DNA of 64,000 nt from Hemibagrus wyckioides. Its lineage: Eukaryota; Chordata; Actinopteri; Siluriformes; Bagridae. Under the pieces are notes generated by a model, which was given only the letters and a program-made list of their open reading frames with translations, was not told the origin of the DNA and searched no databases. Shown in pieces: positions 12,560 through 24,075 of the stretch (its first letter is position 1; every line of letters begins with the position of its first letter). The stretch spans positions 8,073,501 to 8,137,500 of the forward strand of contig NC_080717.1 of the NCBI RefSeq assembly GCF_019097595.1. The letters are read 5' to 3'. The position numbers and the translations under genes were made by a program.

Positions 12560-12622
12560 CGTGCACGAGCACGTGAGTGTGCGCGGGCGTGCGCGCGCGC
12601 GCGCGTGTGTGTGGGCGAGCAT
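12560..12622. promoter_or_regulatory. CpG-rich, alternating purine-pyrimidine tract upstream of rab33a
   Basis: A run of GTGCGCGCGC and GTGTGTG alternation lies immediately before the rab33a ATG (12635) in a locally GC-rich patch. It probably belongs to the promoter or 5' UTR. CG/CA alternation is the sequence type that can adopt Z-DNA. No TATA box is evident. Regulatory function is inference. Confidence 0.5.
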
Positions 12623-12634
12623 CACTTCGCCGCG

Positions 12635-14980
12635 ATGGCGAACGAAGTGCAAGGGCGCGGAGAAGGAGCCGGTGTCGCGTCCAACTCCTTGGAGCTGAGC
12701 ACGTCTCTCGAGCGCAGCGTGCAAACGCGGATCTTCAAAATCATCGTGATCGGCGACTCGAACGTGGGCAAAACGTGCTTAACGTTCCGCTTCACCGGCG
12801 GCTCTTTCCCTGCCAAGACGGAGGCCACGATCGGAGTGGATTTCAGGGAGAAGGCGGTCGAAATCGAGGGTGAGAGGATAAAGGTGGGTCAGGGGAAAAT
12901 AATTAAAGCAAATTAAAATCCCGCACAATTTAGATCATGTCATGTTTCAGATCATGGTAATGATTTGGAAATGTGTTTCCGGGAAAAAATGCCTCTGATT
13001 GTCTTCCCTTCGTGTTTACACTGAGATTCATGTCGCACTCTTGAATAATTGATTGTTGTGTGCGCTCAAAGAAGCGCTTTCATAATGTATATGGATTCAG
13101 ATAGATCCTTCCTTGGACCAAGCCACAGAATGGAGTCACTATTGTGTTTTAATCCATCTCAATCACAGTGAATAGCAATATATTCACAATATCCTGTTTT
13201 ACGCATATATTCCAGCCAGTGAGCATTTCTGTTCTGTATCTAATTACATTCTTTGACACACATTCGTTGGAAAATGTTATCTTTCCTATATTTCAAACCA
13301 CCAAAACTGTACATGAAAATCCTTTGCTTAAGTCACTTTTACTTTTAGGCACTGAGGCTGATGCACCGTGAGTGACATGCTGTTGAGCACAATAGTACAC
13401 GATTTGGTGGTGCACAGGCCTTATCACAGAATATTTCACAGAAGACATGAGGTGATTTGACGATTTTGGTTCCTGTCGCATCATCGGCATTGTCTTGGTG
13501 TGTCATGGCTTGAGTCAGCTTGGGAAATAACCTACATTGATTCGTTCACTTATCTTCGCAATTCATTCTGTTTAGGGCTGTGATGGATTCAGAGCCTGTG
13601 CCTAAGTCTAATAAGCTATTACACCCTGGATGGGACTCAAGCAGCATACATAAACACACACTTTTACACCCTTATTCAATTGTCGTGACAATAAAGTAGC
13701 CAATTCACCCAGTGTGTATTTGGGAGGTTGGAGGAAACCGGAGAACGCAGAGAAAACCCATGCTGAAACAGGGAGAACAATGGAAGCTCTGCACAGATGA
13801 TAATTCAAGCTAAGGAATGAACCAGGGATCCTGGAGCTGTGAGGCAGCAACACTACCTGCTATCACCGTTCCAACACCTCAGTAATTTGTATATGAAAAA
13901 TCTATACTTTAACCACTATAGGCACTGAAAGTCAAAATGGTACACCATGTATACACCAATCAGCCATAACATTATGAGCAGTGACAGGTGAAGTGAATAA
14001 CACTGATTATCTCTTCATCATGGCACCTGTTAGTGGGTGGGATATATTAGGCAGCAAGTTAACATTTTGTCCTCAAAGTTGATGTGTTAGAAGCAGGAAA
14101 AATGAACAAGTGTAAGGATTTGAGTGAGTTTGACAACATATTTTTATCATACCAGTGAAAAATGGCTTTTGATTGTGACTGTAAGGTGCTTGGGGGACTT
14201 CACATCTCCAAGGTCCCTGATTTGATCCTGAGCTCAGATTAATCTTCCTCCAGATTCTCTGGTTTTCTCCTGCTTGCCAAAAGTATATTGATTGGCTATG
14301 CCAAGCTTGCTTGGTGTCATTGTCTGTGTAAGTGCATGTGTATGGTAAGCTTTCATGGATGGATCTGCTATCTAGGATGTATTCCCATATCAGGAGTTTA
14401 TGAGATCCAGATCAGCTGCTACCTTTTCCATGTTGAAGCAGTTACTAAGGATGAGCGTATAAATAAATTCTTATGACCTACCCTCCTCACATCTACTTTG
14501 TTTTGCCTTTTTTCCTGATATTTGTGCATACAGGTGCAGGTATGGGATACGGCCGGCCAGGAACGCTTCCGCAAAAGCATGGTGGAGCACTACTACCGCA
14601 ACGTCCACGCTGTTGTCTTCGTGTATGATGTCACCAAAATGGCCTCATTTGAGAACCTGAAGACATGGATCCAGGAGTGCAATGGGCACCGTGTGTCGGC
14701 CTCTGTGCCCCGCGTCCTGGTCGGAAACAAGTGTGACCTGGTGGACCAAATCCAAGTCCCGTCCAACATGGCGCTGAAGTTTGCTGACGCACACAACATG
14801 CTGTTGTTTGAGACGTCTGCCAAAGACCCCAAGGAGAGCCAGAATGTGGACTCTATTTTCATGTGCCTGGCATGTCGTTTGAAGGCCCAAAAATCCCTCA
14901 TCTATAGAAATGTGGAACGGGAGGATGGGAGAGTGAGGCTCAACCAAGAACCTAATCCTAAGACTAGCTGTCCATGCTGA
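12635..14980 (+). CDS. rab33a: Rab33A small GTPase
   Basis: Two exons, 12635-12883 and 14534-14980, encode 231 aa (human RAB33A is 237). The G-protein motifs are all present. They are the P-loop GDSNVGKT (about residues 41-48), the switch I region [16 protein letters not shown] in switch II, NKCD, and ETSAK for guanine recognition. The C-terminus is CPC, a CXC signal for double geranylgeranylation and membrane attachment. The effector region [23 protein letters not shown] and the [23 protein letters not shown] segment match RAB33A rather than RAB33B. Family role: Golgi and secretory-vesicle traffic, with RAB33A enriched in neurons and immune cells. The single intron carries a SINE, a MITE fragment and a SINE fragment. 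Confidence 0.95.
13605..13875 (-). mobile_element. tRNA-derived SINE-like repeat in rab33a intron
   Basis: Read on the minus strand, this begins with a tRNA-like head (GGTAGTGTTGCTGCCTCACA, then a degraded B-box CTGGTTCATTCC). It continues with the fish repeat body CGTTCTCCGGTTTCCTCCAA and CTCCC. A second, plus-oriented fragment occurs at 14190-14300. The SINE assignment rests on the B-box-like motif and repetition; the exact family is not assigned. Confidence 0.55.
13951..14139 (+). mobile_element. Tc1-like MITE copy 2, 3'-truncated
   Basis: The left end ATACACCAATCAGCCATAAC and the 190 bp after it match the beginning of the elements at 11718, 30499 and 57511, up to the codons for KDLSEFD. 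The rest, including the right inverted repeat, is missing. It lies in the rab33a intron. Confidence 0.8.
14190..14300 (+). mobile_element. SINE-like fragment, plus orientation
   Basis: The segment carries GATTTGATCCTGAGCTCAG and CTCTGGTTTTCTCCTGCTTG, then ATTGGCTATGCCAA. The order of motifs parallels the inverted copy at 13605-13875. It is degraded and incomplete. Confidence 0.45.
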
Positions 14981-16400
14981 AAACCTGTGAAGCCTAGAAT
15001 AATCTCATCTTATTTTCCCACACCAACTGAGACTGATGTTGATAACTGCAAAAGAAAAATGTGCCTGCAACAAATGATTGACATCGAGGCTTGGGTTTGT
15101 TTGTTTGTTCGTCTCTGTGCAGCTTCTCTGTTTGACCTTACCAATCACATCGCCACCTAGAAATCAGACTACAATGTCGTTTGGTGTTTGATTTACCGTA
15201 CACGCCGTTTTAACTGTAACATTTCAGCTAATGTTTGGAAATAGAGATTTCACAGTTGGTATATCCAGTCTGCCAAATAACATCCTGTTGTATTAATCAT
15301 TCATATGGATTCATCTCCCAGCATACAATCGGCTCGAAAGATTATTGAGTGCAATAAGGCATAAGTACCATCCAACACATGATTGGTTATTTATCTGTTT
15401 TGCAATCATGAGATGCATATAAACAGATCTGTCAGCTGTGTATTCGATTGCAGTTTTCATGGCAGCCATGCAGTTGTTTAAATGCCTTAATAATGGGCCT
15501 CTTACTGATAATGTCAATACAAATAAATTTTTGCATTCACACAATAGTGGAATAGTACTTACATGGATAGTTGCATGTTGTGTTATCAGATGATTACCCT
15601 GCATGCTGGAAAGTGAAAAGAATATTAGGAGAGTAAAAGCTAGTGATAGTTGCTATGAAATGAGACGCTGCCATTCCACATCGACACGTGTCTTGGACTG
15701 GAGATATGAGCAATATGAGCAACCGTCAGTGTGTTAACTCACATCCTATTAACATTTTGCAATATTAAGTCCAAAGGTTTGATCAACATTTAACCTTTTA
15801 TTATGAAAAAAATAACTCCATTTAATCAAAGTATGTATAAAATGCTCAAATGAATCCAATTAATCATTCAATTTTAGGAAACATCCCAGACGCTAAAACT
15901 CATTGAATCCGATGTTTCTAACAAAACAATCGTATCGTTTTTTTTGTCGTTTGTTTAAGTTAATTTTTCAAGAAAAGTGACTGTGTGTAATTGTGTCAGC
16001 ATTCGTCAGTTTTAAGACTGAGAATCTATTTTCTTTACACATGGAACAATCGTGTACAAATGTTACATGTTGAAATAACTGTTCACTGAAAGTAAAGTTA
16101 AATGTGTTATGTGTAACATATCGCTTGAGGTCATAGTTATTGTGCCTTCTGCATAAATGTGTGTGTGTGTTATGCATGCAATAATAGCATCTCTTTTTTT
16201 TTCCAACATCTATTTGGGATGCATTATTTATGCCTGCTGACCGAGCAACTTAGTGTCCATTACTTGTTAGAATGTTCTTTCAGATACTAGTATTTGGGTT
16301 ATACAATTATAAATTATTATATTACAGTTATTAAATTATTGGTAGTGTTTAAAGCTTTCACCACACAGTTTTTTTTAATTGCATAAATATAATCCTTGCG

Positions 16401-16492
<92 letters not shown>

Positions 16493-17160
16493 CTTTATTC
16501 ATCCCAATTTACAATAATATACAATATATACTTTCCGAGAAATATACAGTGATACTTTCCAAGCCATGCTGCTACAGAACTCCTTAGAACCAATCATTAT
16601 GACACAAATTAGAAGTTTCTCAAACAAAGACCACTGTTTCTTGGTGTAATAAATGTTCCTGGATGAAGGTACTGTCCTAGTTTAGGCTCTAAAAAAAAAA
16701 ATGTTGCACTAATAATGATGTAGGCTCAGCCACACTGTGTTCACCAGCACAGTCCTGGTATTATTATAGGATATAATATAAGGAAGAGGAGCAATGGGAA
16801 GAGTAAGAGCTGGGAGTCACCAGGTGGTGCTGTAGTTACGTTTGTTCAATTACAATCTTTAAAAAAACTGTCAAGTCATGGTGTTGCACATTTCATTTGG
16901 TGGCTGTTGTTGTAAACTGTGCTAAGTAGTGTAAGTTTATCGAATTCCCTTGTATACACTCTCTAAGGGAAACATACCATTTGGTTTGAAACACTTGTGG
17001 CTTGCAAATCTATTGGTCTTATTTTGCACTTGCGAGTAATTCACACACACACAACACATTGTTGCTGATCCTGATGGCCACAATTTACCAATATTTAAAA
17101 GGTTACTTCCAGCATGGTAATGCACCATGACACAAAGCAATCTTTCACTAGGGAAGGATG
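14981..17160. other. Intergenic region after rab33a
   Basis: This is the rab33a 3' UTR (first few hundred bases) followed by AT-rich intergenic DNA. It contains the GATA microsatellite listed separately. No further gene or strong repeat was recognised. Confidence 0.6.
16401..16493. repeat. (GATA)n microsatellite
   Basis: About 23 GATA units occur in a row, followed by TACTTTATTCATCCC. Fish genomes often carry GATA runs next to that TTTATT(C/G)ATCCC motif as the tail of a dispersed retroelement. Here only the tail is visible. Confidence 0.95.
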
Positions 17161-17682
17161 CACTATATTGGCAAAGGTTTTGGGACGCCCCACCAATTCA
17201 TTGAATCATTGAATTCAGGTGTTGTTTTTCAGGGGTTGGGCTTGGACCCTTCAGTTCCAGTGAAAGGATCTCTTAATGCTTCAGCATACCAAGACATTTC
17301 ATGCTGCCAACATTTGTGAGGTCAGGCACTAATGTTGGATGAGAAGGTCTGGTCATTTCACTCTGCTCTAATTCATCCCAAGGGTGTTTTATCAGGTTGA
17401 GGTCAGGACTCTGTGAAGTTCCTCCACACCAAACTCGCTCATTCATGTCATTATGGGCCTTGCTTTGTGCAATGGTGTGCAGTCATGTTGGAACAGGAAG
17501 GGGTCATCCCCAAACTGTTCCCACAATGTTGGGAGCATGAAATTGTCCATAATGTCTTGGTATGCTGAGGCATTAAGAGTTCCTTTCAGTGGAACTAAGG
17601 GGCCAAGCCCAAACCCCTAAAAAAGCAACCCATGAATTCAATGATTTGGAGGGGTGTCCCAAAACTTTTGGCAATATCGCGT
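17161..17682. mobile_element. Rearranged Tc1-like foldback element A
   Basis: The left end CACTATATTGGCAAAGGTTT and the right end AAAACTTTTGGCAATATCGC are inverted repeats. Both arms contain the conserved GTTCCAGTGAAAGGA / TTCCTTTCAGTGGAACT segment in opposite orientations (about 17255-17300 and 17560-17600). The middle retains reverse-oriented transposase C-terminal sequence (compare the segments AQSPDLNPIEHLWDEL and PLFQHDC typical of the family). It is inactive. It is the same family as the copies at 20334, 25331 and 28223. Confidence 0.75.
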
Positions 17683-18519
17683 AGCTTAAGAGCATGTGAG
17701 GTATATGAAAGGGTACAATTTAGTATTCTTGAGTGTTCTGCTTGTAAATCTTATTTTAAATATCTTTCACTTTTGATCGGGATATAATATTGTAGACCAT
17801 TTTATAAGATCATATATTTATTTACAAAATAAAATCGCTGGAGGCTGTAGCTGTACTGCCTTGTCACCAGCAGGGGGAGCTCTAACAGTACTCGTATTTT
17901 GAAACTACTTTATCCGGAACTTTCGCCTGAGGTTAAGGCAGGGTTGCCAGTTCCGTGATTTCTTTGCAAATTGAGGATTTATTTGCATGTATGCTTTTCT
18001 ATGCATCTATAAATATTGAGCAGGTGTTTTCTGCAAGGCAAATGGGTAAGGTGGTTTTTAAAGTGCACAGTAAATGCCAATGCTCTTTTATATGTATGTA
18101 TTCTAAGTATAATTCAAATGAAGTGAATATAGCACAAGGCCATGTATATCCTTTTATGAGTGATCTAATCAGATTGGTCAGAAGGTCTTTAATATTTGTG
18201 ACAATAGAACCTAACTTCACCTCACAGACCTTCCACAACATTAAATGCAACTATAAACAGTTAAAATTATGGCGTGACATGATGTTCTGTAATAAATCTA
18301 AAAATTTTATTGTTGTAGTATGAATTCTTCATGGCTGACCCCGTACCCTGTCCCCAGCTTCCTAATGAGATGGAATATGTGAAGAAACGAATTTCACTCT
18401 GCTTAATATATTATGTGACAAACAAAGGCTTATTTTTCTAATGGAAAATAATTTAGGGTGGTAACAGTAATGCTGCATTGTGTCAGGCCACATCACACAA
18501 CCCTGTCATTGATCCTTTT
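17683..18519. other. Intergenic, no gene seen
   Basis: The sequence is AT-rich. An open frame of 122 codons at 17955-18323 has no recognisable domain or splice context and overlaps an antisense frame, so I treat it as chance. Confidence 0.5.
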
Positions 18520-18885
18520 CTTTTATACCACAGTGCAATTGAATGCTCCAATCTGATTGGTCAGAAATTGTCCATTTGGGTACAGCACGGGTCCGAAAGT
18601 AGTTCCGACTGCAATATGAATGTTAGATGGATATTAAGGCACTTGTACTACTAATATGCTCTTATATTGTTTATATTGTTTGTAACTGCTCACACTTTTA
18701 CAGAAGACGCTTCACACAATCTAAAACTTTATATCTCCACTTTAAATGTGATCATAAACCATTAACCTGTGAGGTGGAAACATTAATCATTTAAAATATT
18801 AACACTTTGGTATAAGCAGAATAACACCCTCAAGGTTTTGTAATAAAATAATGCACTTCAGGGTGTTATTCCTTAGATAATTATT
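18520..18885. repeat. Dispersed MITE-like repeat upstream of selenot2
   Basis: It begins TTTTATACCACAGTGCAATT and the segment GCTCCAATCTGATTGGTCAG follows. The right part contains an inverted pair, AATAACACCCTCAAGG and CTTCAGGGTGTTATTC. Its internal motif order resembles 1545-1690. This is probably a nonautonomous DNA transposon; the family is not assigned. It ends about 200 bp before the selenot2 start. Confidence 0.5.
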
Positions 18886-19092
18886 ATTTTTTTCTTTATT
18901 TGTATTATATTACTATTACTGTAGCTATTATAATGAATACGGTTGAGATAATAGATGGGGAATGGGGATTTTTCTTCCGCTTATCTGGCAACCCTGTGAG
19001 AGACGGCACAGAGCCTGCAGTGAACCTGTCACTCCTGTTAGTGACCGGGGCGTTGCATTTTATGCAGGTCCCGTCGCGTTGTCCACACAGAG

Positions 19093-22000
19093 ATGGCCGA
19101 ATATAGCCACACGGGTATATTAACGGCTCTGTTGTTGTTTACGGCCGTGACGGTGCGAGATATTTACCTGGGCCGCACTGCGACAGAGCAATTGGAGCAG
19201 CAGGCCGCGAAGAGCAGCATGGCCTCCAACGGCTTCCCGGAGGCTGAGAGCAGCACACAGAGGCAGAACAAGCCGAAATTCTACACAGGACCAGTGCTGA
19301 AGTTCCAGTACTGGTGAGAGCATTTTAACATCCTGTTCGTCTTAATTTAACATTAACCCCATTCAATTTTGCATAGTTAAATGTTATGAATATAAAGTTA
19401 ATGTCCAACATGAGCACTCTCCAGTTATCAGTAGAAATTGAGGTTGTGTCCCTAATGGCTCTCTGGTTAATCTATAACACACTTCATAGTCTATAGGCGC
19501 CATTGTTTTCTACCCCGTGTGGTGTGCCTTTATAGGAAGTAGGGACACGTTTGGGATCGAGCCTTAGATACAGCGCGTGCACGGTCTAGCTTAAGTGACC
19601 GAGTTCACTTTTGTGTCCTAAAGTAAATTGTTAGGAACATTCTCGTATGTGAATATTGCTTTGTAAGGTTGCTAAATATAGTCATGTCGCTGAGAAAGTC
19701 CGTAGAAAACAAAAGCTAGCATGCTAAACATGCTAACTGCATCCTTTGGCGTAATGATAAATGAACACCTCAGTCTAATGTTAGGCAGGATTTAATGCAA
19801 AAAAAAAAAGAGAGAGAGACACAGAAGCTAGTGAATGTAGTATTTTAAAGGTGCTTTTGTAATAACGTGATGTTGACATCTTAATATTTGTTTGTTTTCA
19901 GTATTTCCTGAGGGTACAGTAAGGTGTTCCAGGAGTACTCCCGGTCTATCAACCAGCTGTACCCGGACATCAGAATCGAGGGGGGAAATTATCCTCCCAA
20001 ACTCATCAACAAGTCAGTTCCCTATCCCAAACTTCACTTTGTTGCATTACATTTCCCGTATCCGATTTTTTAAAATATCTTTTTCTTGTACAAATAACCC
20101 CGAACATATGTAGAACAACATTTTAAAAACAAGTCTTCCACTAGAAAACCCGTTCTGAAACAGGTCTCAGGTTTGGATGCGCCTCCTGTCAGTCATTTTA
20201 TAGACACTGTGCAGGCCAGGGGCGGAGCTTCGTGAACATGGGCGGGAACTATTCAAATATCGAACCCACATAACCTTTAGAGACTGAGAAAAAAAGAACT
20301 TTGCACAGGCATTGGGTAAGATTTGTTGAAGAGACACTATATTGGCAAAAGTTTTGGGACACCCCAGGTGTTGAACCGAATCCAGGTGTTGTTTTTCAGG
20401 CTCGGCCCCTTGGTTCCAGTGAAAGGAACTCTTAATGCTTCAGCATACCAAGACAGTTTGGACAATTTCATGCTCCCAACTTTGTGGGAACAATTTGGGG
20501 ATGACCCCTTCCTGTTCCAACATGACTGCGCACCAAACTCGCTCATCCATGTCTTTATGGACCTTGCTTTGTGCACTGGTGCGCAGTCATGTTGGAACAG
20601 GAAGGGGTCATCCCCAAACTGTTCCCACAAAGTTGGGAGCAGGAAATTGTCCAAAATGTCTTGGTATGCTGAAGCATTAAGAGTTCCTTTCACTGGAACT
20701 AAGGGGCCCATTTGGATGGATGTCCCAAAACTTTTTGGAAATATAGAGTACATCTCTAATGTTTAAATGTGTGGAGCTGAATATTATTTTTTTTATTTTT
20801 TTATTTTTTAGCCCACACCCTTTACCTCCTATGCACAACAAGCTCCACCCCAGAATTTATGATTTTATGATTTATGATAACTAGATTACTACATTAGCAA
20901 AGTCTCTCATGACATCACTTACAAGTGCAAGTAAACAACTATAAACATGCAACTTCAATTTATAATGATTTAAGATGATGTGAAGGGGGGGTGCCTATAA
21001 ATGACAAACAAAAGGCCAGATCAAATACCAACAAACATTCTGGACATTCTGCACATTTTTTTAAGCTTGTTCTGAAATAGTGACGTAAACTAGTAAGAAA
21101 TAAATATACTGTACCTTTTAATGCATCTGTCCACATCTAAGAAATCCTCGATATACTTAACAGCTCTAATTCGCATGTGAGTTAATGAAACACATTAAAT
21201 TTGTTTATCCTGAAGTATTTTTAATATGAGGAGTGTTCCTGGTTCTTATTTTGTTTCTTGATGCTGCTGCATCGCTCTCTTTAGGTAGAGATGAAGCAAG
21301 GACTAAAATGTCCATGTTAGAAGTTTCAAATTCAACTAATTCTTCCCTGCTGTATGTAAAAACAGGTAAATGTTGAATCATTGCTCTTCTGTGTTTCATT
21401 CCCCAGATACATTGCAAATTTCATCTCCTACTTTAAACTGCTCGCCATTGCCCTGATTGTCACTGGACAAAATCCTTTCCAAATGTTTGGAACGAACACA
21501 CCAAGAATTTGGTCATGGGGTCAAGAAAATAAGGTAAGCAATGCAGCATTATGCAATGCAAGCATGAGTGCAGGAGCTATGGAACAACCTTCGTGTTTGT
21601 TTTTCTGTCTTTTTTGATTTTCTTTAAAAGCCTGTTCTGAGAAATGTGTAGAATGTCGAACTGGCACCCGTGTGCGAGCCGAGAGATGATATGCCTGTTT
21701 GCGACCATGTGCAGCACTCCTCCACAGGAAATGTGTTAGACTGTCTTATGTGATCGTATCATTTTCAATCTCTTTCAGATATTCTCATGTCTCATGGTGT
21801 TCTTCCTCAGTAACATGCTAGAGACCCAGTTCCTGTCCACAGGAGCCTTTGAGATAACGTTAAACGGTAATTCTTTTTCTGTTCATGTTTTTGATCATCC
21901 ATTATGTACGTTACTGGATGGAAATAGTAAGCTTTTGTAATAAAAAAAAAAAAAAGGACTAACAAACTGTCTAGCTTACATTTAAAGCGTGAAAATCAGC

Positions 22001-22672
22001 GAAAGTTCCTGAGTATAAGGAGGACATGAAGTTTAGTCAATCACAATGCTTACAGTTATATTTGTAGTCACTTGCTGCAGTGTATAGTGACATTAGATTA
22101 ATTGCATCCTAATGATGTATTATTGCCTTATTTATCTACTGAAAGAAGCATAACAGGACATGCTGTTACAGGAAAATAAACCACAGGGACTGACTCAAGA
22201 GTGTTTATCAGCTTAAAGTTGATTATTTTACAGTAATGGCACATCCCAGTGTGTTTTCTTGCTCTCACACCTTTCTTGCTCTCACACACTTGGTATGTAT
22301 TGTCTTCATACAATTCCCTGGGAATTAGTTGATAGTAGTGTAGTCTAGGTTTATAATAAACACTCACTTCATCCCTTCAGCAGCAAATGATGCTTCAGAA
22401 ACATAGAATTGGGGAAGTTGTGTCTTATTGTTTGTACTGTGAATGCTTGAATGATTTTTTTATTTTATTTTTTTTGTCTTGTGCTTTAGGATGCAGGGTA
22501 CCAGTGTGTGTTTTGTTTTTTGTACTTCTCACACTCTGCCTTTGTTGTAGATGTTCCCATTTGGTCGAAGCTACAGTCAGGGTATGTTCCGAACATCCAG
22601 GAGCTCTTTCACATTCTGGACAACCACCTCAAGATGAATCAGGTCGACAACCTCAAATTCGCCTCGCCGTAG
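19093..22672 (+). CDS. selenot2: Selenoprotein T (T2-type), UGA-recoded
   Basis: Coding exons 19093-19313, 19902-20012, 21407-21533, 21779-21866 and 22551-22672 join to 669 nt, 222 aa plus TAG. The N-terminus is hydrophobic (GILTALLLFTAVTV), a membrane or signal segment. Exon 1 ends TG and exon 2 starts T, making Cys74. The sequence continues Ile-Ser, then TGA at 19909-19911 as residue 77, followed by GYSKVFQEY. This gives the CxxU redox motif of the SelT/Rdx thioredoxin-like family. PDIRIEGGNYPP and FISYFKLLAIALIVTGQNPF (a membrane segment) match the family. So do SWGQENKIF, STGAFEITLNDVPIWSKL and the ending NLKFASP. Family role: an ER-membrane thioredoxin-reductase-like oxidoreductase. The N-terminus and FASP ending favour the fish T2 paralogue. 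Reading TGA as a stop would truncate the protein. Confidence 0.95.
19909..19911 (+). promoter_or_regulatory. selenot2: Selenocysteine UGA codon
   Basis: The in-frame TGA lies eight bases into exon 2 in the context TG/T ATT TCC TGA GGG TAC. The frame and protein homology continue on both sides. It is the U of the CISU motif, equivalent to the Sec of vertebrate SelT (CVSU). Decoding requires the SECIS described at 24397-24465. Confidence 0.93.
20334..20750. mobile_element. Tc1-derived near-palindrome (foldback) in selenot2 intron 2
   Basis: This is a hairpin of about 415 bp. The left arm (about 20335-20540) and right arm (about 20560-20750) are inverted copies. Both strands therefore encode nearly the same peptide, including VPVKGTLNASAYQD, PTLWEQFGDDPFLFQHDCAP and CAL/HKAR remnants. 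The ends CACTATATTGGCAAAAGTTT and AAAACTTTTTGGAAATATAG match the family at 17161. Two copies of one transposase fragment are joined head to head, so the element is inactive. Hairpin-forming DNA in an intron can affect replication or RNA folding. Confidence 0.85.
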
Positions 22673-23139
22673 CGCTGCTGTTCTAGCTGAGAGAGAGAGG
22701 CAAGTGTTAAAGTCATTATCTTGAAGCATGCTTCCTGTTTTCTCAGCACCCATCGAAGATGTTTTTCCTGATATCACGATAGACTTAAGGCTGACGTCAT
22801 ACATGACGCTGAACTACGCGCGCCCTCGCATTGTTTACATATTTGCCTGCATACCAAGTTAATCAGGATAATTAAAGCCGTGTCCTCTAGAGGGCAGATC
22901 AGTGTGTAAAGCTATGTTAGGATGCACATTTTAAACATTATGAAGAGTTCGCAGAAACCCAGACAATCTATTTTAAACTCTATGCTTTAAACTTTTAGAG
23001 GATCTGGAAAATTATTATATAGAATGTACTGTTAAGTAGGATCGTACAGTTTATTATTATTATTTAAACAATTTTCTAAATATTCTGAAGGAAATTCTAT
23101 AAAGATGTGCACGATCCGCACAAATAATAGTAATAATAA

Positions 23140-23285
23140 TATGTCGTTGTTGTTCTTTCGGCTGCTCCCTGTTCGGGGTTGCCACAGCAGATCATTTGGT
23201 CCATGTGTTTCGATGTGGCACAGGTTTTAAGCCGGAAGCCCTTCCTGACACAACCCTCCCAACCCTATTTTATCTGTACAAATAA
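23140..23285. repeat. Short dispersed repeat with SINE-tail similarity
   Basis: The segment TTCGGCTGCTCCCTGTTCGG, with GGTTGCCACAGCAG and AAGCCCTTCCTGACAC, parallels the tail of the SINE at 23826-24075 (TTCCGGCTGCTCCCTTG, then CCTTCCTGATGC). It is therefore a truncated copy or a shared tail. Confidence 0.55.
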
Positions 23286-23372
23286 TATATTCAGACATAA
23301 TAGTTTATTTGCTGCCATTTAATGCATAACTGTTCATGGCTATAAATAACACAATTAGTTTGAAGTGCTTAG

Positions 23373-23652
23373 TAGTGATGGGAAGTTCGGATCATTTTAC
23401 CGACTCGGATCATTAAATCTCGTTCGGCAAAAAGAAATAAACTTTTTTCAAAAGTCTATGACGCAGCCTATGACGCGGTCACGTGATGTACAAACGACTC
23501 GGGAGATGTTTCCCACACAGAACCTATAGGATGTTGCGCATGCACGGCCAATACTAAATGAATGAATCGCTCCCTGAGCCGACACGTTGTTCCCGAGTCA
23601 TATTAAGGATCCGTTCAAAATGAACGAATCGTTCATGAACGACACATCACTA
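23373..23652. mobile_element. hAT-type MITE in the selenot2 3' UTR intron
   Basis: This 280-bp element begins TAGTGATGGGAAGTTCGG and ends GTTCATGAACGACACATCAC-TA, giving inverted ends of TAGTGATG type. It is flanked by near-identical 8-bp repeats, GTGCTTAG (23365-23372) and TTGCTTAG (23653-23660), which differ at one base. End type and 8-bp target indicate hAT. Confidence 0.8.
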
Positions 23653-23825
23653 TTGCTTAGGATTTATTTTGCACTGATGTTGCCACTTTTCATTAGTAGC
23701 ATAGACATCACTTTTGGATTTAAAGCACAGATTAAACACTAGGGGTGTAAACAGCAGGCCACCACTAATGCAATACAATTTAGATTCTTTAGAAGTCAAC
23801 AATTTATTATTTCACAGACTCTGCT

Positions 23826-24075
23826 ATATCTTCCGGCTGCTCCCTTGTGCGTGAGGGGTCTCCACAGTGGACCAACTGGTCTGCACAACAACTTGGCACA
23901 GGTTGTTTTTTTTTTTTTTTTTACCGAATGCCCTTCCTGATGCCCTTCCTTCCTTTTTATCCGGGCTTGGGACCAGCACTGCATCCAGTGGCTGGGGTTT
24001 GAGCATTGGATGGGAATCGAACCTGGGCCTTCCGTATGGTAGGCGAGAAACCTAACACTGAGCCACCAATGTCCG
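23826..24075 (-). mobile_element. tRNA-derived SINE, minus orientation
   Basis: On the minus strand the head reads GGTGGCTCAGTGTTAGG, an A-box-like motif. About 30 bp later comes CCCAGGTTCGATTCCC, a good RNA polymerase III B-box. The body follows, then an internal A-tract (a T run on the + strand) and a tail ending AGCAGCCGGAAG. Box spacing and the body-plus-tail structure identify a tRNA-derived SINE. Confidence 0.7.

Noticed and set aside
17955..18323. 122-codon open frame
   Set aside because: AT-rich, no domain, overlapped by an antisense frame, no splice or promoter support.
19909..19911. TGA as an inactivating mutation (pseudogene)
   Set aside because: Frame, splice sites and conserved family residues continue intact, the position equals the known Sec site, and a SECIS is present.
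22745..22830. Alternative SECIS close to the selenot2 stop (ATGACGCTGAAC)
   Set aside because: Only five bases separate ATGA from the adenines, far short of the usual 11-13, and no paired helix II forms.
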